64,000 nucleotides of DNA from Paenibacillus sp. 32O-W (GCF_007679495.1 NZ_VEGP01000005.1:1-64000), one strand, 5' to 3'. Counted from the first letter of the stretch, positions 35,023 through 45,930 are shown. Made by a program: numbers and translations. Notes: generated by a model not told the origin, from the sequence alone.

Positions 35023-36011
35023 TCGAGAGCCAAACCTACTTCCTTTACTAATTGTGAGGTTACCTGATCCAATGTTCCCGTCAGCGTACATCCTGCCGCT
35101 AACGTATGTCCGCCCCCGCCGAATGATTTGGCAATTCGTGCCACGTCCACTTTACCGTTGGAGCGCAAGCTGACCTTGAAAGTATCTTCCCCTGTTTCCT
35201 TAAACAACAGGCCCACTTCCACCCCTTCGATATTGCGCGGATAATTGACCAGTCCCTCTATATCTTCGTTCGCCGCTTGCGCTTCGGCCATATCCCGGGC
35301 GGTCACGCTGACCCAGGCTACCCTGCGTTCATAGGCGAAAGAAAGCCGGGCGAGCGACTTCTGCAGCAGAACAAGCTGAGGGTAAGTCATCTGCTCCAGC
35401 AGAACGTTGGCCAGCTCGCTGGCCCGCACCCCGTAATCCAGCATCTCGGAGGCAATGCGCAGTACTTGGGGGCCTGTATTCGCATAACGAAAACCGCCGG
35501 TATCGGTCAACAACCCGGTATAGATGCACTTCGCCAAATCTTCAGTCCATGGAATGCCCAATCCGTTCACCAAAGCGTACAGCATTTCCGCGGTTGCGGC
35601 AGCCTCGGCTTCAATCCAGACGCAGGTGCCAAACCCTTCATTTGTGGCATGATGATCGATATTGAGCAGTGGAGTTTCCGGTTGAACTCGCTTATGCAGC
35701 TCTCCCATTCGCCGAAAATCCGCACAATCGAGACTGATAACGGCGTCATACGGCTCATCTTCAGACAGCTCGGAAGCAAGCAGCACCCGGTCGCTGCCCC
35801 GCAGAAGATTAAATTTGGAGGGAAGCGGGTCCTCATTAACCATCTTGTAGGTCTTGTTCAAATACTCCAGCATTAAACCGACCGCCAAGGTGGAGCCGAT
35901 GGCATCCCCGTCCGGATTAAGATGCGACACGACCAGAAATCGGTCATGGCGGCGAATAAATTCAACGGCCGCCATCACCTGCTTCTCTAAATCATTCCCT
36001 TTGCCTGTCAT
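35019..36011 (-). CDS. nrnA: Oligoribonuclease / pAp phosphatase NrnA (DHH family)
   Basis: 330 residues, degrades nano-RNAs and 3'-phosphoadenosine 5'-phosphate. Manganese motifs [26 protein letters not shown], and [14 protein letters not shown]1 substrate motif [11 protein letters not shown]. Stop and start overlap truB and rbfA by four bases each (ATGA), so rbfA-nrnA-truB are coupled. Confidence 0.93.
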   Translation of the reverse strand: MTGKGNDLEKQVMAAVEFIRRHDRFLVVSHLNPDGDAIGSTLAVGLMLEYLNKTYKMVNEDPLPSKFNLLRGSDRVLLASELSEDEPYDAVISLDCADFRRMGELHKRVQPETPLLNIDHHATNEGFGTCVWIEAEAAATAEMLYALVNGLGIPWTEDLAKCIYTGLLTDTGGFRYANTGPQVLRIASEMLDYGVRASELANVLLEQMTYPQLVLLQKSLARLSFAYERRVAWVSVTARDMAEAQAANEDIEGLVNYPRNIEGVEVGLLFKETGEDTFKVSLRSNGKVDVARIAKSFGGGGHTLAAGCTLTGTLDQVTSQLVKEVGLALE

Positions 36012-36364
36012 GGCTTCGGCTTCTCCTCGTTAATTTGTCCCAGCAATTTCTCGATGCGGGTTCCGTAATCGATCGAAGTGTCGAATTTAAAGATCAGCTC
36101 GGGAGTAACCCTAAGCCGGATTCGTTTGGACAATTCCGACCGGAGAAACCCCATCCCGCGATTCAGCGCCTTTAAAGTCTCTTCCTTCTCTTCATCGGAA
36201 CCTAAGACGCTCAGATAAACCTTGGCTTGGGAGAGATCATTCGTCACATCCACGCCGGTAATCGTTACAAAACCAATTCTCGGATCCTTGAATTCGTTCT
36301 GAATGATTTGGCTTAGCTCTTTCTTGATTTGTTCTCCCACTCTGCCCGTACGGATTCTGGACAT
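36008..36364 (-). CDS. rbfA: Ribosome-binding factor A
   Basis: 118 residues; KH-type 30S maturation factor. [63 protein letters not shown] at 36364 is five bases after the infB stop, and the AGAGGTGA RBS lies within the end of infB. Confidence 0.95.
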   Translation of the reverse strand: MSRIRTGRVGEQIKKELSQIIQNEFKDPRIGFVTITGVDVTNDLSQAKVYLSVLGSDEEKEETLKALNRGMGFLRSELSKRIRLRVTPELIFKFDTSIDYGTRIEKLLGQINEEKPKP

Positions 36365-36369
36365 TGCAA

Positions 36370-38898
36370 TCACCTCTCAACGGCTTCCATTATGAACGCC
36401 TCAATGATATCTCCTTCTTTGATATCGTTAAACCGTTCCAATGTAATTCCGCATTCATATCCTTGAGCTACTTCTTTGGCATCATCCTTAAACCTCTTCA
36501 GGGAGTCAAGATGGCCTTCGTAGATGACGATTCCGTCGCGAATCAGACGAGCTTCCGCTGTGCGAATGATTTTACCTTGAGTAACCATGCAGCCGGCAAT
36601 CGTTCCGATCCTGGATATACGGAAGGTTTCTCTGACTTCCGCGTGTCCGATGACATTTTCCTTATATTCCGGATCGAGCATTCCCTTCATCGCCGATTCA
36701 ATTTCCTCTATGGCGCTGTAAATAACGCGATGGAGTCGAATATCCACCTTCTCCTGATCCGCGGTCACTTTCGCCGCCGGTTCCGGACGAACGTTAAAGC
36801 CGATAATAATCGCGTTGGAGGCCGAGGCAAGGATAATATCCGATTCGGTAATCGCTCCTACGCCGGTGTGGATAATTTTAACCCGCACGCCCTCTACATC
36901 GATTTTTTCCAGCGAGCCTCTCAGAGCTTCCACGGTACCTTGAACGTCCGCTTTAATAATGATGTTGAGCTCCTTGATTTCGCCTTCCTTGATATGCTTA
37001 TACAAATCATCCAGCGTAACGCGGGAGCTCGCACCCATCTCGGACTGCCTCAGCGTAGAGGCCCGCTTCTCGGCGATCGCTCTCGCCTTGCGCTCATCCT
37101 CATAAGCCAGGAACGGATCACCGGCTTGAGGCACCTCCGTCAGTCCGGTAATCTCTACCGGAGTGGACGGCCCGGCTTCCTTCAGCTTCTTGCCTCTATC
37201 ATTGACCATTGCACGCACGCGGCCAAAGCAAACCCCGGCAATAAAGCTGTCTCCAACCTTCAACGTACCATGCTGAATCAGAATGCGGGCCACCGGTCCC
37301 CTTCCTTTATCCAGCTCGGCCTCAATCACCGTTCCTCTGGCGCGTTTGTTCGGATTGGCCTTCAACTCCTGCACCTCGGCGACAAGGAGAACCATCTCGA
37401 GCAGATTTTCAAGGCCGATCTTCTGCTTCGCTGAGACATTGACGAAGATCGTATCCCCGCCCCATTCCTCAGGGACAAGCTCATATTCGGTCAATTCCTG
37501 CTTAATCCGGTCCGGATTTGCTTCAGGCTTGTCGATTTTGTTAACCGCAACGATAATAGGCACATTTGCCGCTTTGGCATGGCTGATCGCCTCTACGGTT
37601 TGCGGCATGACGCCGTCATCGGCAGCAACGACAAGAATGGTAATATCCGTAACCTGTGCTCCTCTGGCACGCATCGTGGTGAAGGCTTCGTGGCCCGGAG
37701 TATCCAGGAATGTAATTTTCTTGCCCTGTGCTTCCACCTGATAGGCCCCGATATGCTGAGTGATTCCGCCCGCTTCCCCTTCCGTTACGCTTGTAGAACG
37801 GATGGCATCCAGCAGGGTCGTTTTACCATGGTCAACATGACCCATAATGGTAACAACCGGAGGACGTTCCATCAGATCGGCTTCATCGTCCACTTCTTCA
37901 ATCAGCTCGAAGTTCTCTTCATCTACCGGAATTTTCAATTCGACTTCCACACCATATTCCGATGCAATTAATTGAATCGTATCAAGATCAAGCTCTTGGT
38001 TAATGGTCGCCATAACTCCAAGGAAGAGCAGCTTCTTAATGACTTCGGATACATCCTTATGCAGCAGCTTGGCCAGCTCGCCTACGGTCATCGTTCCGCG
38101 AACGATAATCTTCTTCGGAGTGTTGTCCACCTTTTCTTTACGCACGGGAGACTGCTGTCTGCCTCCTTTGCCTGAACGGTTGTTCCGGAAATTACCTTTG
38201 GAAGAGCCTGCTTTATTGTCATCGAAGCGTCTTTGATTCGGCTTCGTCTTTTTGTTGGTGACTCCTTCGTTAGCTTTAATATCCAGATCATCTATTCCGC
38301 CCAGCGGATTGCGCGGAACTTTCCCGTTTGTCTTGGGCTGCGGTCCGCGATTATTGTTCCGGTTCGCATTTCCGGAAGCGGAATCCGCCGCTGCTACAGT
38401 TTCGGGCTTGCGATTCCGGTTGCCTTCCTGCCGTTGTCCCCCTTGCGGGCGAGCATCACGGCCTGCGGCAGGCTTGTTATTTCCTTGCTGATTCTGACCT
38501 CCGCCATTGCCCTGCTTTTTCTTATTAGGTGTATTCGATGAACCTTGCTGAGATTGATTGCGCGGCGATGACTGTTTCGTTTGCTGTCCTGTTCCTTGAT
38601 TTTTCTTCATGTCTTCCCCTCCAGCGGCCGATTGTGACGGCTGCTTCTTGGGGGCGGACGCTGCTGAACTCACTGCGGCACTATCCTCCGAAGCAGCCCG
38701 TTTCGCGGCGGCATTAGCCTTGACGTCGCGGAAAAATTTCTCCACGGCCTCCACCGCCTCCCTCTCCATCACGCTCATATGATTGTTGACCGAAATATTT
38801 AGACGCTTTAATATGGTAATGATTTCTTTGCTGCTCATGTTTAAAGACTTGGCATATTCATAAACCCTCAATTTATCTTTGTTTTCGTTTTTACTCAA
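36370..38898 (-). CDS. infB: Translation initiation factor IF-2
   Basis: 842 residues. N-terminal IF2 module ([20 protein letters not shown]), a long Gly/Asn/Gln/Lys-rich disordered linker (about 75-255), second N-module (about 262-330), then GTPase: GHVDHGKT (353-360), [17 protein letters not shown]; domains II-IV follow, ending in the fMet-tRNA-binding domain. TTG start one base after the ylxQ stop, with GGAGGTGGAG upstream. Confidence 0.97.
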   Translation of the reverse strand: MSKNENKDKLRVYEYAKSLNMSSKEIITILKRLNISVNNHMSVMEREAVEAVEKFFRDVKANAAAKRAASEDSAAVSSAASAPKKQPSQSAAGGEDMKKNQGTGQQTKQSSPRNQSQQGSSNTPNKKKQGNGGGQNQQGNNKPAAGRDARPQGGQRQEGNRNRKPETVAAADSASGNANRNNNRGPQPKTNGKVPRNPLGGIDDLDIKANEGVTNKKTKPNQRRFDDNKAGSSKGNFRNNRSGKGGRQQSPVRKEKVDNTPKKIIVRGTMTVGELAKLLHKDVSEVIKKLLFLGVMATINQELDLDTIQLIASEYGVEVELKIPVDEENFELIEEVDDEADLMERPPVVTIMGHVDHGKTTLLDAIRSTSVTEGEAGGITQHIGAYQVEAQGKKITFLDTPGHEAFTTMRARGAQVTDITILVVAADDGVMPQTVEAISHAKAANVPIIVAVNKIDKPEANPDRIKQELTEYELVPEEWGGDTIFVNVSAKQKIGLENLLEMVLLVAEVQELKANPNKRARGTVIEAELDKGRGPVARILIQHGTLKVGDSFIAGVCFGRVRAMVNDRGKKLKEAGPSTPVEITGLTEVPQAGDPFLAYEDERKARAIAEKRASTLRQSEMGASSRVTLDDLYKHIKEGEIKELNIIIKADVQGTVEALRGSLEKIDVEGVRVKIIHTGVGAITESDIILASASNAIIIGFNVRPEPAAKVTADQEKVDIRLHRVIYSAIEEIESAMKGMLDPEYKENVIGHAEVRETFRISRIGTIAGCMVTQGKIIRTAEARLIRDGIVIYEGHLDSLKRFKDDAKEVAQGYECGITLERFNDIKEGDIIEAFIMEAVER

Positions 38899-38899
38899 A

Positions 38900-39220
38900 T
38901 TACTCCACCTCCGCTAGATTTGCCTTCGCCCTTGCTATCACCTGTGCAAATCCGGGATCGGTAACCGCCATTATGACCCGTTCCGCTTTACCGACACTAG
39001 ATCCCAGTTGTTCCCGAGTACCGTATTCGATTAAAGGGACTTGATAAGTCAGGCATTTGTCCCTGAACTTTTTGCTTGTATTCTCGGAAGCGTCAACTGC
39101 GAGAAGGACCAGCTTTGCTTTCCCGGTGCGGATGGCGTCCAGCACCCCTTCGTCACCGGTGACAAGCTTCCCCGCCCGCATGGCTAGACCAAGACCGGAT
39201 AACAATTTATTGCTATTCAT
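38900..39220 (-). CDS. ylxQ: L7Ae-family RNA-binding protein YlxQ
   Basis: 106 residues of the L7Ae/L30e fold ([40 protein letters not shown]). Probably binds kink-turn RNA; cellular role unclear. Overlaps ylxR by eight bases. Confidence 0.92.
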   Translation of the reverse strand: MNSNKLLSGLGLAMRAGKLVTGDEGVLDAIRTGKAKLVLLAVDASENTSKKFRDKCLTYQVPLIEYGTREQLGSSVGKAERVIMAVTDPGFAQVIARAKANLAEVE

Positions 39221-39527
39221 CGTCCGACTCTTCCTTAGCAGCTAAAAATTCATCTTCCACTCGAATAAAATCCTGCTCCAGCTGATCATAAATCTGATCG
39301 CCGACGCTGTGTTTGAGAGCCCTGTCCAAAGCTCTGCTTTTTTTGGCGAGCTTGAAACAGGACAATTTGCCGCAGAGATAAGCTCCTCTTCCCGACTTCT
39401 TGCCGGTCAGATCAATCAAGATTTCATCGTCTGGCGTTTTGACCACGCGAATCAATTCTTTCTTGGCCATCATTTGCTGGCAAGCTACACATTTTCTTAA
39501 GGGTACTTTTCTCTGCCTCAATTCCAT
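39213..39527 (-). CDS. ylxR: YlxR family RNA-binding protein (RnpM)
   Basis: 104 residues; RKCVACQQMMAKKELIRVV and GRGAYLCGKLSCFKLA carry the four family cysteines. In B. subtilis YlxR (RnpM) modulates RNase P. The acidic C-terminal tail (about 25 residues) is longer than the core. ATG at 39527, GGGAG six bases upstream. Confidence 0.92.
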   Translation of the reverse strand: MELRQRKVPLRKCVACQQMMAKKELIRVVKTPDDEILIDLTGKKSGRGAYLCGKLSCFKLAKKSRALDRALKHSVGDQIYDQLEQDFIRVEDEFLAAKEESDDE

Positions 39528-39594
39528 CACCCGCTCCCAAGAACTGCCTTGTATTATACGAGCCTCACAAATTAGTCACGCATCAGCGAACGCT

Positions 39595-40692
39595 TTAATC
39601 AAAGCTTGCCGAATCCTGAGGCATCTCTTCTGTAAAAGTTTTCTCCCGGCCGAATTCCTGCTCGGCCTGCGTTTCACTCTTAATATCAATCTTCCAGCCG
39701 GTCAGCTTGGCGGCCAGACGGGCGTTCTGCCCTTTGATTCCGATGGCCAGCGACAGCTGATAGTCCGGAACGATGACCCTGGACATCTTCTCGCTTTCAA
39801 ATACGTTAACCTCAAGCACCTTGGACGGGCTGAGCGCATTGGCTACGTATTCCTCCACATTTTCGGACCAGCGGACGATATCGATCTTCTCCCCTTTAAG
39901 CTCGGTGACGATCGCCTGTACACGCACGCCTTTCGGCCCTACACAGGAACCAACCGCGTCCACTTCCGCATCGCGGGAATAGACGGCAATTTTGGAACGG
40001 AAGCCCGCTTCCCGGGCCACCGACCGAATCTCCACTACGCCTTGGAAAATTTCCGGAACCTCCAGCTCAAACAATCTTTTCAGGAGGCCCGGGTGAGTAC
40101 GGGACAGAAAAATTTGCGGCCCCTTTGTCGTATTCTCGACTTTGGTAATATACGCCTTAATGCGATCTCCATGCTTGAATTTATCGGTCGGCATCAATTC
40201 GTTGAGAGGAAGCACCGCTTCAACCTTGCCCAGATCCACATAAATATTTCTGGTATCCTGCCGTTGAACGATTCCAGTAACGATATCTTCTTCCTTCTCA
40301 ATAAAAGCGTTATAGATAAGGCCTCTTTCCGCTTCGCGGATTCTTTGGGTCACGACCTGCTTAGCCGTCTGAGCCGCAATCCTTCCAAAATCCTTAGGAG
40401 TTACCTCAATCTCGACGATGTCGTCCAACTGATAGTTCGGGTTAATCTCTCTGGCCGCATCCAGAGAGATTTCGAGACGCGGATCAAGCACCTCATCCGC
40501 AACCGTTTTACGGGCATATACCTTAATCAAGCCGGTCTGCCGGTTAATGTCGACCCGTACATTCTGGGCCGTGTTGAAATTTCGTTTGTAGCTGGAAATC
40601 AATGCCGCCTCGATCGCCTCAATCAGGATATCTTTGCTGATACCCTTTTGAGTTTCAATCTCGTGCAGCGCTTCAATAAAATCGGTGTTCAT
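39595..40692 (-). CDS. nusA: Transcription factor NusA
   Basis: 365 residues: RNAP-binding N-terminal domain, S1 (ITGIVQRQDTRNIYVDLG), KH1 and KH2 (VGSCVGPKGVRVQAIV, AIGIKGQNARLAAKLTGW). No acidic C-terminal repeats, as usual in Firmicutes. ATG with AAAGGGGG about 11 bases upstream. The gap to rimP carries repeat R2. Confidence 0.96.
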   Translation of the reverse strand: MNTDFIEALHEIETQKGISKDILIEAIEAALISSYKRNFNTAQNVRVDINRQTGLIKVYARKTVADEVLDPRLEISLDAAREINPNYQLDDIVEIEVTPKDFGRIAAQTAKQVVTQRIREAERGLIYNAFIEKEEDIVTGIVQRQDTRNIYVDLGKVEAVLPLNELMPTDKFKHGDRIKAYITKVENTTKGPQIFLSRTHPGLLKRLFELEVPEIFQGVVEIRSVAREAGFRSKIAVYSRDAEVDAVGSCVGPKGVRVQAIVTELKGEKIDIVRWSENVEEYVANALSPSKVLEVNVFESEKMSRVIVPDYQLSLAIGIKGQNARLAAKLTGWKIDIKSETQAEQEFGREKTFTEEMPQDSASFD

Positions 40693-40762
40693 TGAACTTC
40701 TTTCCCCCTTTCAATAATTAACAGCCGAAAACTCCGGAAATTTTACCGCATAGAAACCGTCC

Positions 40763-40826
40763 TTGGGACAGGCTCGTTTACCGATAAAATATAAGACAGG
40801 TATAAGGTGAAACTTATACTTTCTTA
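40763..40826 (+). repeat. Dispersed repeat R2, copy 2, between rimP and nusA
   Basis: Shares GGGACAGGC-CGTTTACCGAT-AAATAT and ACAGG with the copy at 49507-49560, and ACAGGTATAAGGTG-AAACTTATACTTTCTT with the reverse copy at 3061-3100. GTATAAG (40800-40806) and CTTATAC (40813-40819) form a hairpin seven bases or so past the rimP stop, T-rich on both sides. Confidence 0.75.
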
Positions 40827-40831
40827 TATTT

Positions 40832-41290
40832 TTAAAAAACGATGGCAAGCCTAGCGCTAGCCATTTTCTCAGTTGGAATCGTATGCTGTTTCTTGCCCAC
40901 CTCGATAACCAGCTCGCTGCCGTCATAAGACTTCAGCCTGCCTTCAAACTCCTTCAATCCATCCACCGGCTCATATGTAGTTACGAACACATGCTTGTCA
41001 ACCGCCTTCACGAAATCTTCCGGCTTCTTGAGCGGTCGCTCCGCTCCGGGGGAGGATACTTCTAAGAAGTAGGCGTTCGGAATCGGATCCTTCTCATCCA
41101 GCTTAGCGCTCAAATATTCGCTCAGCCTTCCGCAGTCGTCAATGTCGATTCCGCCTTCCTTGTCAACATAAACACGGAGGAACCAGTTGCTGCCTTCCTT
41201 CAAATATTCGATATCGACCAGTTCCATTGCGTGTTCTTCCAAATAGGGTTGGATCATCTTCTCCACGGTTGTTTTGATGTGCGAACTCAA
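40832..41290 (-). CDS. rimP: Ribosome maturation factor RimP
   Basis: 152 residues: ELVDIEYLKEGSNWFLRVYV, GIDIDDCGRLSEYLSAKLDE, YFLEVSSPGAERPLKK, and the SH3-like C-terminus. TTG at 41290 preferred because AAGGGGG is eight bases upstream; this also gives the family length. First gene of the nusA-infB operon. Confidence 0.93.
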   Translation of the reverse strand: MSSHIKTTVEKMIQPYLEEHAMELVDIEYLKEGSNWFLRVYVDKEGGIDIDDCGRLSEYLSAKLDEKDPIPNAYFLEVSSPGAERPLKKPEDFVKAVDKHVFVTTYEPVDGLKEFEGRLKSYDGSELVIEVGKKQHTIPTEKMASARLAIVF

Positions 41291-41358
41291 TAGTACTGCC
41301 CCCTTACGCTGCATTATCTGCTTGGTTGGACTTCCTGCATGGCTATATCAAAATGTAA

Positions 41359-41378
41359 AGAGTGGGTTTCCCCACTCT
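41359..41378 (-). promoter_or_regulatory. Terminator-like hairpin in the rimP-nusA operon leader
   Basis: Minus strand AGAGTGGG-gaaa-CCCACTCT followed by TTACATTTTG. It lies downstream of the predicted promoter (41417-41445) and upstream of rimP, so it would interrupt the operon leader: a possible attenuator. Confidence 0.55.
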
Positions 41379-41416
41379 CCGAAAGCGATCGCATATCATC
41401 ATTATTACCAAAAGAA

Positions 41417-41445
41417 ATTATAACATAACAGAGTTTTCCTTACAA
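41417..41445 (-). promoter_or_regulatory. Strong SigA-type promoter of the rimP-nusA-infB operon
   Basis: Minus strand TTGTAA - 17 bases - TATAAT with TG one base before the -10 (extended -10). Placed right after the polC terminator. Confidence 0.82.
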
Positions 41446-41458
41446 TAGGCTGTTAAAA

Positions 41459-41480
41459 ATAAGCCCGCTTAGCGGCTTAT
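41459..41480 (-). terminator. Terminator after polC
   Basis: Minus strand ATAAGCC-gctaagcg-GGCTTAT followed by TTTTAAC. Confidence 0.75.
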
Positions 41481-41570
41481 CCTTCGAAGCTTATTCCGTC
41501 CACACCCCGGCAGGATCAGTGTCTAAACCTTGCTCTTATCGGACGCCTCTTCGCAGGTGTCGTCGAATGC

Positions 41571-44500
41571 CTAGAAAAGAGAGAGCTGGTTGGATTCCGG
41601 CATTCCTCTGAAGCAGCCCATTCCATTCAAGATTTCGAGGACGGTCTTGGAAACTTTGGCCCGGTTCTGGAAGTCCTCCATCGAAAGAAACTCCCCATCC
41701 TCCTTGGCAGCCGCTATATGCTTGGCCGCCGTCTCCCCGATCCCCTGAACGGCGGAGAAAGGCGGAATCAGGGAATCCCCGCGAATGATGAAACGGGTGG
41801 CATCGGACAGCATCAAATCAATCGGCTTGAAAGTGAAGCCCCGTGCCGTCATCTCCAGCCCCATCTCGAGAACGGATACCATGCTCTTCTCCTTCGCTGT
41901 CGCCTGGAAGCCCTTCTCCTCAATCTCATTCAGCTTTCTCATAATCGCGTCATAGCCTTGACAGAATAATTCCACATCGAAATCTTCCGCGCGAACCGAG
42001 AAGTATGTAGCATAGAACTCAATCGGATGGTACACCTTGAAATATGCGGTCCGCACTGCGGAAATAACATAAGCGGCGGCATGCGCTTTGGGAAACATAT
42101 ATTCAATTTTCTCACAGGAATCGATATACCAGGCCGGAACATTGTGCTTTCGCATCTCTTCCTTCCATTCTTCCGTCAACCCGCGCCCTTTCCTTACGCT
42201 TTCAGTAATTTTGAAGGCGAGGCCGGCTTCCATCCCTGCTTTATAGATGAGATACAGCATAATATCGTCGCGGCAGCCGATCACTGTCTTGATGTTGCAG
42301 GTCCCGTTGCGAATCAATTCCTGGGCATTCCCTAACCACACGCCGGTTCCATGGGACAGACCCGAAATCTGCAGCAAATCCGCAAAAGAGGAAGGCTGCG
42401 TCTCCTGCAGCATCTGCCGGACGAATTTGGTCCCCATCTCGGGCACTCCGTAGGTGGCCACCGGCGAACGGATTTGCTCAGGCGTCACTCCCAGGGCTTC
42501 CGTAGAGTTAAAGATGCTCATCACCTTGGGATCATTCATCGGTATCGTTGTCGGATCGACCCCGGTCAGATCCTGGAGCATTCTCATCATCGTCGGATCA
42601 TCGTGCCCGAGAATATCGAGCTTAAGCAGATTCTCGTCGAAAGCATGGTAGTCGAAGTGAGTCGTCTTCCACTCGGATTTCGTATCGTCAGCCGGATATT
42701 GAACCGGAGTAATGTCCTCTACCTCGATATAATCGGGAACGACAACGATCCCGCCCGGGTGCTGGCCCGTGCTTCGTTTAACGCCGGTACATCCCATAGC
42801 CAGACGCCTCAGCTCGGCATTCCGCCAGCTTTCCCCCTTCAGCTCCTCATACTTCTTGACGAAGCCGAACGCTGTTTTGTCCGCAACGGTACCTATCGTT
42901 CCGGCGCGGAAGACGCTCTTCTCCCCGAACATCACCTTCGTAAAGTTATGGGCTTCCGGCTGGTATTCCCCGGAGAAGTTCAAGTCGATATCCGGCACCT
43001 TGTCCCCTTTGAACCCCAGGAAGGTTTCGAACGGAATATCCTGCCCTTCCCCCTTCAGCCGGCCTCCGCATTGCTCACATTCCTTATCCGGGAGGTCGAA
43101 TCCGCTCGGAATGCTTCCGTCCGTAAAAAATTCGCTATGCTTGCATTGGGCGCATATATAATGAGGAGGCAGCGGATTTACCTCTGAAATTCCGAGCATG
43201 GTGGCTACGAAAGAGGAACCGACCGATCCCCGGGAACCGACCAAATACCCGTCAGCGTTCGATTTTTTGACCAATCGTTCGGAAATCAGATAGTTCGCAG
43301 AGAACCCGTATTGAATAATCGGCTTCAATTCTTTCTCCAGCCGGTCAATGACAATTTGCGGCAGCGGATCGCCATAGATGCTCTTGGCCGTCTCATAGCA
43401 GGTAGTTCGAATCTCCTCGTCCGCCCCTTCAATGATAGGGGAGAACAAGCCGTTGTCGGTCGGCCCCCCCTTGCGCGGGAAGAGCTCTATCTCCTCGAAC
43501 CGGTCCGCCAGCGAGTCGGTATTCGTTACCACCACTTCATAAGCTTTCTTCTCCCCCAGGAAAGAGAAAGCCTGCAGCATTTCGTCCGTAGTACGCAAAT
43601 GCGCATCCGGCTTGCGCAAGTCTTTCAGCGGGCTGAATCCGGTGATGCCATTGATCGTAATATCGCGGCAAATTTTATCTTTAGGATCCAGATAATGGAC
43701 ATTCCCCGTCGCAATGACCGGTTTGCCCAGCTTTTCTCCAATTTGGACGATTCTACGGAGCGCATTCTCCAACTGTTCCCGGCTGCCTACCAATCCTTTG
43801 TCTACCAAATGCATATAAAAATCAATAGGCTGAATTTCGAGCACATCATAATATTGGGCTACCTCTTCGGCTTCCTCCTGCGATTTATTCAGCACGGTTT
43901 CGAAAAATTCGCCCTTCTCGCAGCCGGATATGACGAGGAGTCCTTCTCTATGCTCCGTCAGCTTGCTCTTAGGGATGCACGGAACTCTATTATAGTAATC
44001 GGTATGTGACAGGGAGACCAGCTTGTACAAATTTTTCTTGCCCAAGGAGTTAAGTGCATAGACACAGCAGTGAAAAGGCCGCGTATTGGACAAATCTTGC
44101 CCGACAAATCGATTTAGCGAAGACAAATCTTCTATTTCCTGCTTAAGAGCATCCTTGATCATGTGGAATAGAATACTTCCCAAGGCTTCGGCATCGTCAA
44201 TCGCGCGGTGATGATTCTCCAGGCTGACCTTGAATTTGTCGGCAAGGGTGTTCAGACGGTGATTCTTTAGAGTAGGATAGAGCATTCTTGCCATTTCCAG
44301 CGTATCCAGCGACGGATTGGACAATTCCCCTAACCCCAGCTGCTTGCAATAATGCTGAATGAATCCCATGTCGAAAGTCGCGTTATGGGCTACCAGCACA
44401 CTGTCTCCGACAAATTCGACAAATTTGGGCAGCACATCCTCGAGATCCGGCGCCCCCACCACCATCTCATCCGTAATATTCGTCAATTGAGTAATATGGT

Positions 44501-45899
44501 AGGGTATTCTCTCATGCGGATTGACGAAGCTGGAGAAACGGTCTATCACCTGCGAATCTTTCATTTTCGTCCCGGCAATCTCGATAATTTTGTTATCCAG
44601 CACAGAGAGACCGGTCGTTTCTATATCAAATACGACATAAGTCGCATCGGCCAATTTACGCGAATCCGGACGAGTGACGATCGGAATCGAATCATTGACG
44701 ACGTTGGCCTCCAGGCCATAAATGACTTTGATCCCATGCTTATGAGCAGCATGATTAGCTTCGGGGAAGGATTGGACGCCGCTATGATCGGTAATGGCAA
44801 TCGCCTTGTGTCCCCATTTCGCCGCCCGCTTAATATATTGGTCTACAGGAGTAACGGCATCCATGGCACTCATGGTCGTGTGCAGATGGAACTCCACCCG
44901 CTTCGTTTCCGCATCATCGGAGCGGTCGTCGGGCGGGCTCACTTCATTGACATCCTGCGGAACGAACATCAGCTCGGGAGGATTGGTAAACCGGTCGTAT
45001 TCTACCTTTCCTCTCATTTTGAGCCATTTGCCATTAGAGATAAGACTGTACAGCTTGACATCCTCTTTGGTTCGGGCAAACGCCTTGACAGCGATCGAAT
45101 CCGTAAAATCAGTCAAATTAAATAAAAATAAAGTGCTGCCGTTCTTCAATTCCTTACGATCAAAGTCAAACACTAGCCCCTGCACCGTGACCTTCTTTTC
45201 CTCTTCCTTGATGGACATCAGAGGAACCGGGACATCCCTGATCTCAAAACCGATCATCAACGAGGCGGGGTCATCGGATTTACGTGCCTCCGCCGCTTCC
45301 TTCTCTACAGAAACCATCATTTCCTGGGTGACGGTTCTTTCCTCTTCCTCGATCATCTTGGCGAACGCCAGGTATTCTTCCTCGGCCGATTCCCCGATTT
45401 GCATAACGACGTCATATTGCATAGAGAAGAATTCCGCATAATAGCGCTGAATCCAGCGGTCCAGCTGCTTCTTCCTCGCCAGCTCAAGACCGATCTGATC
45501 AAGCAGCAGCAGACTGATCCTCTGTCCCTCCACCTTGATCTTGGCTTTGGTCAGCCATCCGTTAATCGATATGACCTTATGCTTAATCCATTCAATCATT
45601 AAAGGCCAATATTCTTCCACCAACAGGGCGCGGACCGCTTCGTCCGAATATTCAAACACGAAGCGGATCTCTGAGATATGGGCGAACTTCGCCTTTATTT
45701 TGGCACAAAATTCGCGATATACGTCACAGGGGATCAGGCTGTTCTTATGAATGAAGAAAGTCCATTCCGAGTTGCTCTCGCTTACCTCCACCCGGTCAAT
45801 GTAACCATCCCGAAAGTGCGTCTCTATGATCTCCGGCGCAATATCCGCCTGTCTCATCAGCAGCTCGAAACGGGTTCTTCCGTCCGGCATCCCGCTCAT
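41571..45899 (-). CDS. polC: DNA polymerase III alpha subunit, PolC type
   Basis: Gram-positive replicative polymerase with built-in proofreading, 1442 residues. N-terminal domains, OB fold, PHP domain (VEFHLHTTMSAMDA), DnaQ-like exonuclease inserted in PHP (VVFDIETTGLS, LVAHNATFDMGF, HRAIDDAEALG), then polymerase palm (VGSRGSVGSSF, PDIDLNFSGEYQ), fingers and HhH. Zinc-type Cys pairs (CAQCKH, CEQCGG). ATG at 45899 set by GGGGAGGTGGAG; the nine codons further upstream are rejected. Preceded by proS, as in B. subtilis. Confidence 0.97.
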   Translation of the reverse strand: MSGMPDGRTRFELLMRQADIAPEIIETHFRDGYIDRVEVSESNSEWTFFIHKNSLIPCDVYREFCAKIKAKFAHISEIRFVFEYSDEAVRALLVEEYWPLMIEWIKHKVISINGWLTKAKIKVEGQRISLLLLDQIGLELARKKQLDRWIQRYYAEFFSMQYDVVMQIGESAEEEYLAFAKMIEEEERTVTQEMMVSVEKEAAEARKSDDPASLMIGFEIRDVPVPLMSIKEEEKKVTVQGLVFDFDRKELKNGSTLFLFNLTDFTDSIAVKAFARTKEDVKLYSLISNGKWLKMRGKVEYDRFTNPPELMFVPQDVNEVSPPDDRSDDAETKRVEFHLHTTMSAMDAVTPVDQYIKRAAKWGHKAIAITDHSGVQSFPEANHAAHKHGIKVIYGLEANVVNDSIPIVTRPDSRKLADATYVVFDIETTGLSVLDNKIIEIAGTKMKDSQVIDRFSSFVNPHERIPYHITQLTNITDEMVVGAPDLEDVLPKFVEFVGDSVLVAHNATFDMGFIQHYCKQLGLGELSNPSLDTLEMARMLYPTLKNHRLNTLADKFKVSLENHHRAIDDAEALGSILFHMIKDALKQEIEDLSSLNRFVGQDLSNTRPFHCCVYALNSLGKKNLYKLVSLSHTDYYNRVPCIPKSKLTEHREGLLVISGCEKGEFFETVLNKSQEEAEEVAQYYDVLEIQPIDFYMHLVDKGLVGSREQLENALRRIVQIGEKLGKPVIATGNVHYLDPKDKICRDITINGITGFSPLKDLRKPDAHLRTTDEMLQAFSFLGEKKAYEVVVTNTDSLADRFEEIELFPRKGGPTDNGLFSPIIEGADEEIRTTCYETAKSIYGDPLPQIVIDRLEKELKPIIQYGFSANYLISERLVKKSNADGYLVGSRGSVGSSFVATMLGISEVNPLPPHYICAQCKHSEFFTDGSIPSGFDLPDKECEQCGGRLKGEGQDIPFETFLGFKGDKVPDIDLNFSGEYQPEAHNFTKVMFGEKSVFRAGTIGTVADKTAFGFVKKYEELKGESWRNAELRRLAMGCTGVKRSTGQHPGGIVVVPDYIEVEDITPVQYPADDTKSEWKTTHFDYHAFDENLLKLDILGHDDPTMMRMLQDLTGVDPTTIPMNDPKVMSIFNSTEALGVTPEQIRSPVATYGVPEMGTKFVRQMLQETQPSSFADLLQISGLSHGTGVWLGNAQELIRNGTCNIKTVIGCRDDIMLYLIYKAGMEAGLAFKITESVRKGRGLTEEWKEEMRKHNVPAWYIDSCEKIEYMFPKAHAAAYVISAVRTAYFKVYHPIEFYATYFSVRAEDFDVELFCQGYDAIMRKLNEIEEKGFQATAKEKSMVSVLEMGLEMTARGFTFKPIDLMLSDATRFIIRGDSLIPPFSAVQGIGETAAKHIAAAKEDGEFLSMEDFQNRAKVSKTVLEILNGMGCFRGMPESNQLSLF

Positions 45900-45930
45900 T
45901 TCTCCACCTCCCCATAATATTGGCAAAGAG

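Noticed and set aside
39400-40695. 431-codon plus-strand frame opposite nusA
   Set aside because: Antisense shadow of nusA with no recognisable motif or RBS.
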